Positions 10,460 through 22,995 of a DNA stretch of 64,000 bases are shown here, in pieces. The DNA comes from Platycnemis pennipes (taxonomy: Eukaryota > Arthropoda > Insecta > Odonata > Platycnemididae): assembly GCA_933228895.1 (NCBI GenBank), contig OW121850.1, positions 31,319,773 to 31,383,772 of the forward strand. Reading direction: 5' to 3'. Under the pieces are notes generated by a model, which did no database searches, was not told the origin of the DNA, and saw nothing but the letters and a program-made list of their open reading frames with translations. The translations under genes were made by a program, and so were the position numbers. Numbering within the stretch: the first letter of the stretch is position 1; each line of letters opens with the position of its first letter.

Positions 10460-11990
10460 GTCCTCGCGAGTTCCAGTTTTTCACGGTTGGGTCTCGCGGG
10501 AAGTTTTCAAAAGTCTCAATTTTTTTCCTTTTTAATTGTGGTTTGATTCTTCTCAAATGAGATTGCGAGCGGTTTCATCACGGAAATTAAATAGAGAAGT
10601 TGAATAATCTAGTTGAAGTTTTGAAAGTGTATCGGCAAAAAATATAATAGTATAATAAATTAATGCCTGAAGTGAGAATTAATTGGAAAGTTCCTTCCAT
10701 TGAGGAAATATACAGCAAAATCAGAAAAGCGGCAATTTTTTCCGGGTTTAATTATTTCCTTCGAAAGCGGGGAAGGAATTATTAAATGAAAAATTAATTC
10801 TAAATCTAAATTCGATTTATCAATTGTTTAGAGAACTTTACGTGGGTTATTTGATAACTTGTATCAACAAGCTCCAATCTCCAACTTGTTTTTTAATTGT
10901 ATGTAGCGGCAAGTTTTCTTTAATACCGTGATTTCGCGATGACTGATGATTTGTTAAGTGAAGCTCTTTGGTGTGTCTTCAAAGGCTGAATTTTATAGGA
11001 TTCTATTGACAGTTCTTTTCCCGTGACCTGTAAAAACACCTGTGAAACTATAATAGTAAATATTAAGCCCTTTCATTGTGTATAGTGCATTTGTCATGAC
11101 CCTTTATCTTGCCTTGTGCGCTTAATTTTTTAGTTATGTATCCTCCATTGTCTTTAGTCCTTAGTTATGTAATATCCAATGCACATATCTTGGCACGGTG
11201 TAGAATGCATTCAGTACTTTTATTATGACTAAGCCATTGGAAATTAACTGCATTGCCATTTCATTGGTGAAATGGCAAGTGAATGTTTAGTGTAAGCTAG
11301 GATTTTCAGCAAAATCTCGGAAATTTTGCACGAGGACAGTATTTTCAGAGATAACGGGAAAAACATAGTTTGATAAAGTATATTTATGCATAGGTTTCTT
11401 TTAACAGTGTGAAAATATAGGAATCTCTGAAGCCACGATCACGAGAATTGTTCCATTCTGCTACTCTGCAGATTCTAATAAGTACTTCAAAATGTTTCAA
11501 AACGTGATATATTACTCGTATGATATTACGTGTCTTCATTATAAGAGCACTATATTTTATATTTTTGTACTCAAAGTGATGCTGATTGAACTGAGGGAAT
11601 GGCATAGGCAAAATAGAAAAGGTGTGTAAGGTGGTTGAACAAATTATTCTAGAATTAAATATTCAAAAATGCCAAAAAATGGTGGGAAATGGTAATTTAT
11701 GGGGGAAAGTAGCATGTGAACGGCATTGCCTACTTTAATTTCTGAGTCTAGTCACTTGCTCTCTGCTTATTTATGTTTTTTCTTATTCCTTGTGATGGGT
11801 TAATTTACATAATTTCTAGCACGATGTACATCCTTATGGTAATGCAGTGAAAAATCCCGAAACAAAAAATTAATTGCTGTTTCTTTTTGTTCGTTAATGG
11901 AATCGGAAAATGGAGCTGGAGACTTGGACAGTGAGGAATATTAATTGAAATTCGTACATATTGGCAGCCTTCCCAACCCACCACCATCTT
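10460..11990. other. AT-rich non-coding stretch
   Basis: No gene, repeat or regulatory signal that I can support. The short minus-strand frame at 11384-11611 is AT-biased, with no motif or splice context. Confidence 0.6.
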
Positions 11991-12430
11991 ATACGATCTA
12001 TGAAGAAGGCCTACGATTACGAACCAAGATTGCTTCATTCTTATTTCGCGAAGCGCCGGATAATTCGCGTGATTTCCCATCGCCACGTTTCCTTCCAATC
12101 CAACGACCCCATCGTCCTCTCAGCATTTGCTGACCTGGACGCCAGTTCCTCACTTCCTCGGTCGCGAAAGAGAAAAGGAGGACTTCATAACTTTTTTTTT
12201 CCTCGCGGAGTCGAGGCGGTCAGTATATAACTGATGCGGGTGGGTGGGTAGTTTTCGTGACGGCGGACATTTAACAATGGTGGCCATTTCCGCGCCGCGG
12301 TGCATTCCCAAGCTTTCCGCCAATCCGGAGGCCGGGTTGCGCATCACGCCATAGTGCCCTCTCCCCATTCCTTACCATCGTCGACCACGCGACACAGAGC
12401 GACGCTTAAAGCGCATCGCCCTCTTTGTGC
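11990..12430. other. GC-richer island with GGCCATTT motifs
   Basis: A moderately GC-rich block. Frames of 60-90 codons are open on both strands, with no recognised domain. Around 12260-12300 it contains GGCGGACATTTAACAATGG, then TGGCCATTTCCGCGCCGCGG; the GCCATTT part resembles binding sites of YY1/Pho-type zinc-finger proteins. That is only a motif match, so any regulatory role is speculative. Confidence 0.25.
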
Positions 12431-12439
12431 AATGATTTG

Positions 12440-15400
12440 TCAGGACAAAATTATTCGCGAATAAAAGACAATGCGGTTTCATGCGCGTGCCGGGATGAGA
12501 GCAGTATTAACAGCTGACGCGTATCCACACGAAAACTAGCTGCACATTTCAGGCGCAAATAACAGTTTGAAAAAGAAATACTGGCAATGTTGTGAAATGA
12601 GACGATAATCACTGAAATTGTGTTTTTTCCCGCGCTCATTTGAAGTCAAAATTTTGAAAAATCATGTAGTATCAAAGAAAACAGTACCCACCTCTGCATT
12701 CGAAGCTGTCATGAATAGCAATTTAAATTAACGTATGGGAAACAAAAAGGTACATCACTTATTTATTTTCACCAGCATTTTCGTATCGGGAAATCACTTT
12801 TTAATTGAATCCATTGCTATTGAACTCTTATTTTTTCGAATCCCTTGCCTAAATATGTTTCTGGTGAATATATATTTGTAAATATAATTTTAAAACACAC
12901 AATTTCGCTTCGAATGGTAATTGAAATGAAATTATCTAGCTTCCGCGTTTGTTGAGGTTGTCGATAACCAATACTTTCTTCTCGAAATAATGATCAGTTG
13001 CAAGTAATTGTTAGGTTCACCTTCCACCTAAAATGATTTCGTATTATTTTTTATGAAATGGACGTTATACCCTCATCGTTATCTTGATATTTTAACTATG
13101 AACTATGAGAACTCTTTAAAATTGAATTAAAATAGTTGCATTTAATTTACGCCAGTCCTTGTTCAATCTAAGAACGCTAACAACATTTGGTCCATCATTT
13201 TAGGAGTTTGATAGGAAGTTTTCAAATGTGAAGTGCGAAAAACTTTGGCCCACATTCGCCTCTGAAATGAACCTTATGCTACCACTTAGCTAAGAGCGAT
13301 TATATCTCATGCTCTGCTTGCTTTTAGTATAATTTTGGTAATTACGTCATAGGTATTTTAGCATTTATAAATCATTTAGTTTTTGAAGACTTGGACTATG
13401 AGAATTCGGTTTTGGTTTCAAACTTCAATTCAAACTTGTAAGAATAAGAAGATATAATCTAATTACATAGGAGCTGAAATATTTATTCATGATTTGCGGT
13501 TAGGTAAAAGTAACGTATTTTTACTCTTATTTGCTGACTAAAATCGGTTTTTATGTCCGTTTGCCGTGCCGTTGAATATTGTTTATTTGAGACTGACTTT
13601 CTATAAGGATTAATTCTGCCTTGCATAATTAATTAAATCGTGGAATAATATATTTTTGGCGGTTTTTAGGTGCTATATAAAACGTCGTATACAATGCGTA
13701 AAGCATAGAGTTAACATGATTTGTCTTCTTTTGATTAGGTTGCGTTGGCTGTGACAAATATCTTTTTATTGTTCTGTGACTTCCGTTTTTTTCACTGATC
13801 CTCCATATACGGCAGTGAAAGTAAAGGGTTTATAAACATCTCATGGAAGGCAACCCACGAGTTGATGAATATATCCATCAAGAAGACGTTTTCGTTCTCG
13901 CAGTATAAGAGTCAGAATGCAAAGACGAATTCCGTAAATTTATTCTTTTCCGTTTGCACCCTAGAAAGAGGCTAGTAATGTGACAGGTGACAAAAAAGGT
14001 GGAAATCAGTCCGAATAAAACATTTGCTCTGCCTTTTCATGAATAATAGATATGGAGTAACACAAAGCGTACCTCGGTTTCCCTCCCGCCTGTTGTTTAC
14101 AATTCTCACACACTTGTACGAGCCGAGGATGACGGTTTGACATGGACCGTTTTTTATCCCATTGACCGATTTCGTTGAGGTCACTGCATGTGATATGAAT
14201 TCGAAATTAATGCATAGACCGTAGGTACATCATCATTTCTCCGAGGGGGGTCGCATAATAATGAAGCAGTGAGCGTTCTGATCAAAACGCGTTCAGACGA
14301 TTGAGGAAGAGTTTCATTGTCCTTGCTAACAAAGTTGTTACCATGTGACGAAAGAGGGATACTTACGTATTGTAATGTAGCTTACAAATCCTCCAACACC
14401 TTCGATTTTTTCTCAATTTGCCTCAAATCAGTGAAAATCTCAATTTGCCTTTATTAGGTTAGCATTGAATCAAGTGACAGTTTTTCAGGATTACGAATAG
14501 AATTATATTTTAACTGCGCGTAATATGTTTGTTTTCGATGTTCACTGAATTTCAGGGTTTTGTTGTGGAGGCTTGCATCCTATGCCATAATTCGTAACTG
14601 CCACAATTGTTTTTAGATTTTGTCATGTATACAGAGTTTACCATATCTGTTTACAAATTTAAACCAAGCTGAAAGAAAAATCGGAAGAGTTGAAAAAAAT
14701 GCTGAATTTAAGTGGAAATATACATCTAACCATGGTATGTACGAAATTGAAATAAAAAGCAACCATTGTCACAATTGTTGAAAGAACCCCAGTGACGCAA
14801 TGAGTTTCATATTTTGTGAGATTGTTATCACACTGTCCCCATTTTTTCCTAGAAAATGTATAAATTGATTGACTAAATTCCTTAGGGGGCAAACCGTTTA
14901 GCCTAAGTTCAAGCCTAGAGTTAGATCAGTTTACACATAATTTTATGGTACGTACACAAGTGAAAGATTCCAAGATCAGTGGAGCATTTTTTTGTCAAAA
15001 ATTTGCATTTCAAGGTAGGAATTCCTCTCTTGGGTAATTTATCAGCTAGTAATATTTTTAAACCATGTTAAAAAATTATCGTTAGTTTTCTTATCTCTTG
15101 TATCTAGAGCAGGATTGTTAAAAATGGCAGTTGGCTGGGTGGCTGGTCATTTAAAACTACTTTAGTCGTAATTTCATGTTTAATAGTAAATACACACAAG
15201 TGTGTGCATTTACCATAAAACTTGTCAACGCACACTGTGTGTTTTAATCTAAGTAAGACTTTCGTAGATCCTACCAAAAATTGGAAAGAGTTTATGTGTA
15301 TGATAAGGATATGCTACCGTTAAGAATCACCCCATAATCCGATATCTGTCTTTTTAAAGATGTTTACTTTCTCTATAAAATGATACCATCTACATGTGTC

Positions 15401-15600
15401 CAGTTTTCTGGAATGTGTTTATGCCTAAAAATGCACTTTTCTTGGAGTGCACCTCTCCTGGGCTTTTATCTTTTTAAAATACTACTTTTCAGGATATAAT
15501 TTTGATGTTTTGCCTTTCCCTTTTAATCTTGGTGGATTGGAATTATGTCCAGGTGTATAATTGAACCTAACGTCCTAAAGTCCAGAGTTAAGACAAGCTC
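12440..15600. other. Long AT-rich non-coding stretch
   Basis: No supportable gene. A minus-strand frame at 13972-14184 and another at 14659-14892 lack motifs. Around 15190-15245 two short CA/TG palindromes occur (ACACACAAGTGTGTG and ACACACTGTGTGT). No mobile element was recognised. Confidence 0.6.
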
Positions 15601-15829
15601 AACATTGCCACGGCCAGCCGTTTCTCGCCTTACAATCTTCTTTCCTCCTTCCTTTCGCTCTCCTTATTTTTTTTTGAGTCTTGTTCACTTTGCCCGTCCA
15701 TAGTAATCTATCGAAGCCCTTTTAAAACTCTTCGTGCATATTCTCACGTTTGTATTGTTCGTTATTGATCTATAAAGTCACTCAGTCACTATCTCTGTTT
15801 GCACGAAGGTACTTGTCTTCCAGGTGCTC

Positions 15830-16245
15830 TGCCACATTGGTCCATTTTGCTGACAACAGTTTCGCCTACGTGGTAGCAGACATCTTCATGTCAGGGAAGT
15901 TATGATGCTCTGTTTTCATCTGCCCTATGTGTCCATCCACTGGAGTATGGTGTGGTCTAATTGGTCCAACTCGGTTTCTGCTTACGAGAACATTTTTTCC
16001 AGGCGCTATAAAGCCTCTGCCTATCGCCCATGCTGGATTTTTCTGGATTCTTATCGATTTCAAACTGTCGTTTGAAAAAATGGGCGAACACTTCAGGGCA
16101 CCAAGAAGACCAGCTCTTCAAGCTACCAGCGCCGCAAAAGCGTGAAGCTTTAAATTGTGAAGTTAAGGCTAGTATATTAATGCTACTCCTTTTTAATGCA
16201 TAATATGTAATGTATGGTTGGTGTGAATGCACCCCCTGCCACACA
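15830..16245 (-). pseudogene. Possible Penelope-like retroelement C-terminal remnant (minus)
   Basis: Two overlapping minus-strand frames look like one decayed coding tract split by a frameshift. One reads ..FFKRQFEIDKNPEKSSMGDRQ; the other reads KSIRIQKNPAWAIGRGFIAPG.., continuing to ..DMKMSATT and then, past a stop, to AKLLSAKWTNVAEHLED. Penelope-like elements end with an E-I-x-K-x-P-x-x-I-N-R..G..LS..W region after the GIY-YIG domain, and their 3' ends often carry a phrase read as ACGAAACTGTTG on the coding strand, as here. The likeness is by eye and partial, and no GIY-YIG motif is visible upstream. An unrelated retroelement is possible. Confidence 0.3.
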
Positions 16246-16283
16246 CCGTTATGGTGGCTCGTAGGGTTTTATATAGATGTGAA
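16224..16283 (-). repeat. CTACATCTACAT / CCCTGCAAGCCACC repeat, minus copy
   Basis: The reverse complement reads TTCACATCTATATAAAACCC, TACGAGCCACCATAACGG, TGTGTGGCAGGGGGTGCATTC, following the family core closely. It abuts the possible Penelope-like remnant on one side and a SINE on the other, making 15.8-16.7 kb a cluster of elements. Confidence 0.65.
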
Positions 16284-16379
16284 TTTAGAAAGCTCTCACA
16301 TGGAATCTCTCTTTTCATCAAATTGTCTGATTGTGTGGTACCTTCTACGTCACAACCACCATTGGGTGGGTCTGCAAAG

Positions 16380-16680
16380 GAAGGGGTCTGAGACAGCTGA
16401 GGTCATTTGAGCCATTTTAGGATGATTTGGTAATTGAGTAAAGGTAGGAGTTTTCTGGGAACGGAGGAAGGGTTGAGAGAAACCCTGCGCCGGCATTAAC
16501 CTACGCCAAGAGGACCACGGCTTAGCGTCCCATCCAAGTACTGAACTTGAAATGCCCTTCACTCGGCACTAAATTGGAGACCGGTTTTCCTCTGAAAAAT
16601 GAACCACTGTCGGGAATCGAACCCGGGCCCTCGGGACGGGAGGCCAGTACTCTAGCCACCACACCAACCCGATTCCCTCC
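16380..16680 (-). mobile_element. tRNA-derived SINE (type 1), minus strand
   Basis: The reverse complement begins GGAGGGAATCGGGTTGGTGT, has an A-box-like GGTTGGTGTGGTGGCTAGAG, then an intact B box GGGTTCGATTCC (plus positions 16614-16625). It continues with the family body, including TGGGACG..GGTCCTCTTGGCG and GTTTCTCTCAACCC. It aligns over its full length with the copy at 36370. The head is tRNA-like but does not form an intact tRNA. No clean target-site duplication was found by eye, so this copy may be older. From 16690 to 17460 I see no gene; the frames at 16729-17066 are shadows of CT-rich sequence. Confidence 0.8.
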
Positions 16681-17822
16681 AACATTGGTTTTAAACGCGT
16701 TGGTGTCAGGAAAAAGAAGTTTAATTTCGTGATTAGGAATTTTTTGGGCTGGAGGTGTTGGCCGAAGTGTCCCTTCCTCCTGGGGATGAGCGAGTTCAAT
16801 TTTGTGCTTCGGAGGAAATGTGTCTCCATAGCCCCTCATAACTCTCTGGGACGCCCTTATCCCTTCTTCTCTCTTTGGTTCCCGAGGGACGGAATATGTG
16901 AATGCGTGTGGACATAGGGGATGCACGTGCGTGTGAACTTTATTAAACCTCTCCCCTCATGCCCAACCTTCCCTTCTCGATGCTTCTCTCTTATGAGGAG
17001 CCTCATATCGAATCCCTTGGGCAGAGGGATAAGATATTGAATGACTAAAATGCTTTGTGAGGTCATATATGTAGTTTATATCTGGGTTTTCTCATCCCTG
17101 GCTACAGTTTTTGCTCCCTACTTATTGAAGTCTTATCCCCGAGGGTCAGTCTTGTGGTTGGATGGGGTAAACGGTATTAATAATTAAGAATATGAGAAGA
17201 CAAGCAATGTGGATAACATAAAGAAATAGGGTTTAGTTTGTTTGATATAATGACGAAAAACATGTATGTAGTATGTTTACGTCTCCATTAACTATATTCG
17301 TAGCAAGTAAGTTTCATGAAATTAATTTCTTGGAAAAATCTTCAGAGATTTCATTAAAATGACCTAAGTTTCAGAACTCAGTGCCACTTTCACTGAGTCA
17401 ATGACCAATCCTAGGGTTGGAGAAGATGAACTCTGTGAGAATTGACTGCCGAATTATGAATTTCACTCTGTTAGTTGCTTGAACATTTACAAAAACCACG
17501 TGAATATTTTTCACGCGAGTAATTTGAACTATGAATGGTGTTCTCCGCCAAGATTTTATGGTGTTAAGGGCCCTAGGCCATTAATCGCCGATACCTTGAT
17601 ATCGAATGGAAAAAAAACGATAAGACTTAAGTTCATAACCAACGGAGTGTATCACTTACGTAGCTCTAACGTTGGCTTGTGCTATTAGGAGATAACTCAC
17701 TTCATGCATTGCAGGAAACCATTAGACCTATACTCTTTTATGGTCACTCGTGATAAGGGGCTGAGTTTCTTTCCATGGGCCATACTTTGGTTAACTCTAG
17801 GTTCCGTTAAAATATACTGTGG

Positions 17823-17985
17823 AAAATATAGTGTCACTTTGATTTTAAAATATAGTGTCACTTTGATTTTAAAATATAGTGTCACTTTGATTTTAAAATA
17901 TAGTGTCACTTTGATTTTAAAATATAGTGTAACTTTGATTTTAAAATATAGTGTCACTTTGATTTTAAAATACAGTGTCACTTTC
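17823..17985. repeat. 24-bp tandem repeat array, about seven copies
   Basis: The unit is AAAATATAGTGTCACTTT followed by GATTTT. Six complete units run head to tail from 17823 to 17966 with a single substitution (GTAACT in unit 5), followed by a partial seventh unit with one change (AATACAGTG). A degenerate half-unit (AAAATATACTGTGG) precedes the array. Because 24 is divisible by three, the array stays open on both strands, as KYSVTLIL repeats on plus and IKVTLYFK on minus. I see no sign that either is translated. The near-identity of the units points to recent expansion by slippage or unequal exchange. Confidence 0.95.
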
Positions 17986-17989
17986 ACGT

Positions 17990-20060
17990 AAAGACTTCAC
18001 TCAAAATTGAATACGGTACCTTCCTGCCCATAGTCCATCGATCATCCCAAAGGTCCTCACCTATCTGTGGTAAATCATGCGTCGTAGTTTTGTCGTACTT
18101 CGAATCTCTTAGTGTCACAAGACCGAGGAATTTACTACTGGCTTCCGCTCAATTACAAGTGCCGTTAGTCTGTAAGATCAGTACCTACCATATTTTTAAC
18201 TTACATAACTTGCATCACCTCCTACCCCGTTGTCCCCGGTCGCTAATGGAATGAATGATCGTTACCGGGATTCTATTCGCCTAATAGAATTTGGATCAGA
18301 AAATGGGCGGAGCAGCTATATTTTTACTATCCCGGGCGCACGAATAAAATACGACTTCCTTGCACCATCTACTTTTATAGCTTTCGGAAGGAAGGGGTCG
18401 AAGACCGTAGGCGCCCAGGCACATCACAAATCCTCTCTCTTCGCGACCCCTATCCGCTTGATTACACCACGAAGAAGGCAAGTTCATCAATTAGTCCACC
18501 ATCCCTCATTATAATTGACCCAAATTACTGCGGCGATAATCGGCTAGGCCTAGGCTACTTCCCTGGACTCTGGGTTGTGGGTGAAAGAGCAATTATTTTC
18601 GCCGTCTCCTTAAAACTTCACCCTACGCCACTCCAAATTTACCACCATTTTCTCATCTCGTTAAATTTGCTCCAAAATGTTGGCCGAAATCTCTGTCCTT
18701 AACCTCTCATTGAGGAATTCCAGACCAATTATGACCTTTTACTAGGGCAGTCCCCGGCTTTCCGCACCATCTGCGTTGTACTTTGCAAGGCGCCAAAAGG
18801 GTGTATGACATCGAGTTTACAACTGTCTAGCACTACCGTGGCAAGTATGATCAGACTGTCAACTATATAGCCAATTTTTCCACTTGGTCAACCTTGGAAA
18901 AAAGCAAATGCATATGAAATAATGCAGTTTATTTATTATGTCACTCATTATAATTATGCTGGAAAAGCACTGAAAAAGCTTTACAGAATACTTGCAGTAT
19001 CTTTGAATTTATGTACGTACTATACGCCTATCGTGTAAGAAAATACCGAAAACAATCATTGCTGTATGTTGCACCTCAAAGGGTAAGTACACAGAAAAAG
19101 ATAATATTTTATGTGATCAATTCGAATAACATATCTCCCGGGGAACTTGGTAATATTTTTTCTTCTTCATACACGAAAGAAGTTACACGTCTCTAAATTT
19201 TTATCCCCTTCTAGTTTGAATGGTGATAATCTAATCTACCCTTCTAATCTACCATAAATCAATGAATTTATATTGTGTTTTGTTTTCTTTGGACAAGCAA
19301 TCCGCTTTAAATTACCTCGGTAGAAGTAGCCTGTGCTCAAAACAATATTCTCATGTCAAATACTGAACTAATTATTCCAAAAACATGAGTGCATTGCAAA
19401 ACCAAGCACTTTTTGCAAATCTAGCTGTTCCTGTCCGCTAGTTTACTATCCTTTTTTAAGATCATACATACTCATTCGTCTCTCTCTATCAATGTCTTTT
19501 ACAGCCCAGTCCCCTTCTCAGCGTCAGAAGCAGTGATATATAAGAGCAAAGGCTTTCAGGAGCTCACAAACAGTTTTAATGGCAGATTCTTGCACATTTC
19601 AGGGCGTAAACGAGCCATTCAGCTTTTTTTCCAATTTCAGATATATTTAATTATGCTCTATTGGAGAATGAAAATTTTCGAAAATGATTCACCACCAAGT
19701 ATGCCATGCTTCTAAAATCAACCGCCAACTTATATCTTCTATTTGCGCGTTTACCCAGAAGGAATCATTCTGAAAGTCTTGGATCAGGCTGTGAATCATG
19801 TACGCTCCGCCAAAAATTCATGAAAAGCCACCCCATTGAATTATTTATTCAACGCAATTTCCCAACCTTACTTATAAGCAGCATTGGGATGTATATATTA
19901 CGAGCGTTGTGAGTGGAAGCTTGAAAATAAGGGTTCAGCGTGGCCACTTCATCATGAGTCCATGTGAAAAGTGATTCAGCCTGCGAGTATAGTTTCAAAC
20001 TTTTATTCCCAATATAATGTAGACCTGGATTTTTTCAAACAATGGATTTGTCATTGCACT
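17990..20060. other. Non-coding stretch
   Basis: A patch at about 18230-18515 is richer in GC and open on both strands (94 and 64 codons), without motifs or splice context. A stretch at 18765-18835 vaguely resembles the CCCTGCAAGCCACC family but is too diverged to call. The remainder is AT-rich and featureless to my reading. Confidence 0.5.
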
Positions 20061-20062
20061 AA

Positions 20063-20252
20063 TCATACTAATATATAAAAATGAAGTGGTGTCTGTCTGT
20101 CTGCCAGATTTATGTTACGCATCTCCTCAAAAACTAATGAACCGATTGAGCTGAAATTTTCTGGGATTCTAACGTATACACTAGAAGGTGCTGTAGACTA
20201 TATAAAAAAGGCTCCGGGCCCGGGTTCGATTCCTGGCGCCAATCTTGTATTT
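20063..20252 (+). mobile_element. Insect-type repeat with CTGTCTGTCTG head and a tRNA 3' half
   Basis: The segment ATACTAATATATAAAAATGAAG, then GTGTCTGTCTGTCTGCC, then AAAAACTAATGAACCGATTGAGCTGAAATTT matches a phrase found in many insect dispersed repeats, in the literature often associated with Helitron-like or unclassified elements. About 60 bases later comes GGCTCCGGGCCCGGGTTCGATTCCTGGCGCCA, which reads like the T arm and acceptor of a tRNA with a perfect B box (20222-20233). The tRNA 5' half is missing. Whether this is one chimeric element or two adjacent fragments is not clear from one copy. Confidence 0.5.
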
Positions 20253-20259
20253 ACATTGG

Positions 20260-22420
20260 TTTATATTGACTTTTTTAACTTATGGTAGCGCAAGAGTTTT
20301 TTATTTCGCTCAGTAAAATAAGTAAATATCAATCGATTTCTTTTATTTTTTCTGTATTTAATGCAAAAAAAACGTTTAAATTTTCTTATTTTTTCAACTG
20401 ATTTACAGTTTTCCTCCGAAGTTTCTGGGAAATGTGTAATTTAAGTTGAAATTTAATGTTTTTTCGGTTCATTTCCAAGCGATAATAAAGCCCTTTGCCA
20501 TTGTCGTCTCCGAAATGAAAACGGCGTTGATGCTCAAACAGTTCATCATAATGGGATGCCGTAAACGGCATTGTGCTTTTCGAGAGAATATAGGAAGGCA
20601 CTGAAGGCATTGTAGGCTATTTGTGAAGGAAGATCAGCCATTTTTTTCCGCACAAAGATGCGTGCTAGAGCTTCTCGCGGATTCAGAAGGTTTGCATTCG
20701 GTTAATTAGAGTATTTAAATGAATGCTTCAACGGTGTTCAAATTTTTGAATGTTTTATATCTTTGCGGGTTTGTGCATTTGAACCGACCTGGGACATGAA
20801 GAGAAGAGATGGAACGCTTTCCAAATCGTCGTCGATGAAGATAGCTTGAGTTTGGGATAGTTTAACAAGTGGGATGTTCATTGATGCCATGGCAATGATG
20901 CTAAAAATGTTTGTCCAAAAGCGAAGAATATTTTCGTGAAGATATTGAAAGGTACTAAAAGAGGTATCACAGCTAATTCTTGAATCTAGATCGGTCATTG
21001 CATTCGGAAAAATCATACGGACTTACTTTTCGCGCTACTCCCAGATCAAATACGTTTGTATTTGGTGAAACTAAAAATATTTAAATGAAAGTATCTGTAG
21101 GTTCAAAAGGTGAATATTTTATGGATATACATACCATATTCTGAAGTACACCGCTTCCAGAATTGTTGTCTTTTGAGACACAAGAACGTGATAACAAACT
21201 TAAATTAAGTCTAAATCAAAAATAAGAGTAGCAAGATGAAAAATATTGTAATATAGTTGTATTGTAATATAATTGCAATATACGTCAAATATACAGTAGA
21301 AGGTGTGAGTATACGCAGCCGAGCCAGAAGTACCTAGTTTAAGTTGGCTAAATCTGTATTAGGTTAAAGGAATAGAATGTACTCTGATTGGAATAAAATG
21401 TATTAATACGTATCCATAGGAAGTTCATTGACGCCACTGTCATGAAGTTGGAGAGACAAACATAACATACATAAAAGGCCGGAGAAAATTTTTTTGCCGA
21501 AGAGGTGGGTGCTATCATTCCCAAAAATCCGAATCTGGCCTTGTAAACAATAGACAGACATTTGTATGCACCGCCCCTTCTAACCTCCTTTGTTTTTTTC
21601 TGTCCTTAAAGTTTCTGTGTAATATTATTATTTTTTTAAAGTCCCATGTACGAATCCATGCAGTAATTATATTTTATACATTAGTTTAAATTATATTTAT
21701 GGTTCCGATACTGACTTGGAGCCATAGCTAACTCAATAACTCAATTTTTTTTTTGCCCCTTCATGAAAAATGTATACATTTCTTATTACAATTTTTATTT
21801 ATTATATTTCTCCCTTCCGTTGAATTTCAACGGGTACCTTCAGCTAGAATTCAATAAATGTTATTTTATACAGCGAAATGCTTGCATAGCTATCAAACCT
21901 TTTAGTTTTCTCTAGTTTTAGATGTTCTATTTTCCTCTAATTCCGTACTGATCGCTTACTATTTCTGATAAGCAGTTACATTCGTCTCATTTGAGCATGT
22001 ACCTATACCGTTTAGCCTACTTTTATATACATTTCGTGTTAAAAAATACGGACGTATTTATATTGAGGCGTTATGCAAAGCCTATTCATTCCTTTGGGTA
22101 GCCAAAATGTATTTCACCATCACGCCTACGATTTTCCGTGCATGTGATTGCAACTAGATGATTTTACCTTAATATTTTCTTTTTCCTAAGACCGTTGGAG
22201 ATACATATCGAGGTCAATTAATTTGCCGCGTTGAAGACCATACCAGCGTTTATGTATAATAAAAAGATCAGCCTACACTTATGTGTATATATAACAGGCA
22301 ACGTTTAGGTGTGAAAAGATTCACGTGTTCAGGCACTTTTCTCTATAATACTTTGTTCTCATTGGTAGAGAAAAGCGTAGATTATTCCTTGAATGGTCTC
22401 CTTACGGAGGAACGGTCCGC
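20260..22420. other. AT-rich non-coding stretch
   Basis: No gene or repeat recognised. The minus frames at 20386-20610 and 20738-21016 are composed of ordinary-looking residues, but I see no motif and no convincing splice signals, and cannot support them as genes. Confidence 0.5.
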
Positions 22421-22429
22421 GTTCATGTG

Positions 22430-22780
22430 TTTACTTTCTCGCGACACATTCCCTCATACTTCCGCTTTCTTCCAAATCCACACCCCCTCTTTCCCACCCC
22501 ATCTTCACCACTTCATCCCCGCCTGACTCCATCCATGGCGGACCCATGGAGAGTAAGGGCTCGAGATGAAGGGAAGGGGAATAGTAAGGGGGCATTATCG
22601 ATTGGGAGGAGGTGGTACATCTAGCTTTTCCTTCACCCAGCATCTGCGTTCAGCCTACTTTCGGGGAGAAATCAATTATTCAGGGAGATGGAGGCAAAGT
22701 CCTCTTGCCTCTCTTTGTTGCCTCGTCTCGCACCCTTGCCTTCACTTTCCCTCCGCGTTCCCAATGTATTTTGGACCTTA
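22430..22780. other. CT-rich island
   Basis: A pyrimidine-rich block with open frames in several phases and strands. A short plus-strand ATG frame at 22533 (MADPWR) runs into a donor-like GAGAGTAAGG, but there is no supporting acceptor or initiator, so I do not call an exon. From 22780 to 22995 nothing is recognised. Confidence 0.3.
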
Positions 22781-22995
22781 TTTTGAACATAGCACTTAAC
22801 CACGTTGTTCAATTACCAGCATATTTCCTTGGCCTTATTTTTGAAGCGTGTATTGCTTACGCTGCCAGGATGATGGCTCAATTTTCATTTTTTTTAAATT
22901 TTGACTCCGCCATTATCTTTCAACATTGAATAAATATATTCGTAGTCACCATAAGGTGTTGAATAGAAAGACAAATAGGTTGTGTTAGCAAGTTA

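Noticed and set aside
16600..16680. Functional tRNA genes suggested by perfect B boxes (also at 7908, 20222 and 36424)
   Set aside because: None has a complete acceptor stem and anticodon arm; all sit in SINE-like bodies or partial tRNA fragments.
17823..17985. CRISPR-like repeat array
   Set aside because: Units are directly adjacent with no spacers, in a eukaryotic AT-rich context; this is an ordinary tandem repeat.
18230..18514. 94-codon plus-strand frame
   Set aside because: Residue usage is fairly natural, but there is no motif, no splice context, and the opposite strand is also open.
18765..18835. Another copy of the CCCTGCAAGCCACC repeat
   Set aside because: Only scattered words match; below what I can support by eye.
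22533..22560. Short ATG frame (MADPWR) running into a GAGAGTAAGG donor-like site
   Set aside because: Too short and without initiator, acceptor or conserved look; such matches occur by chance.
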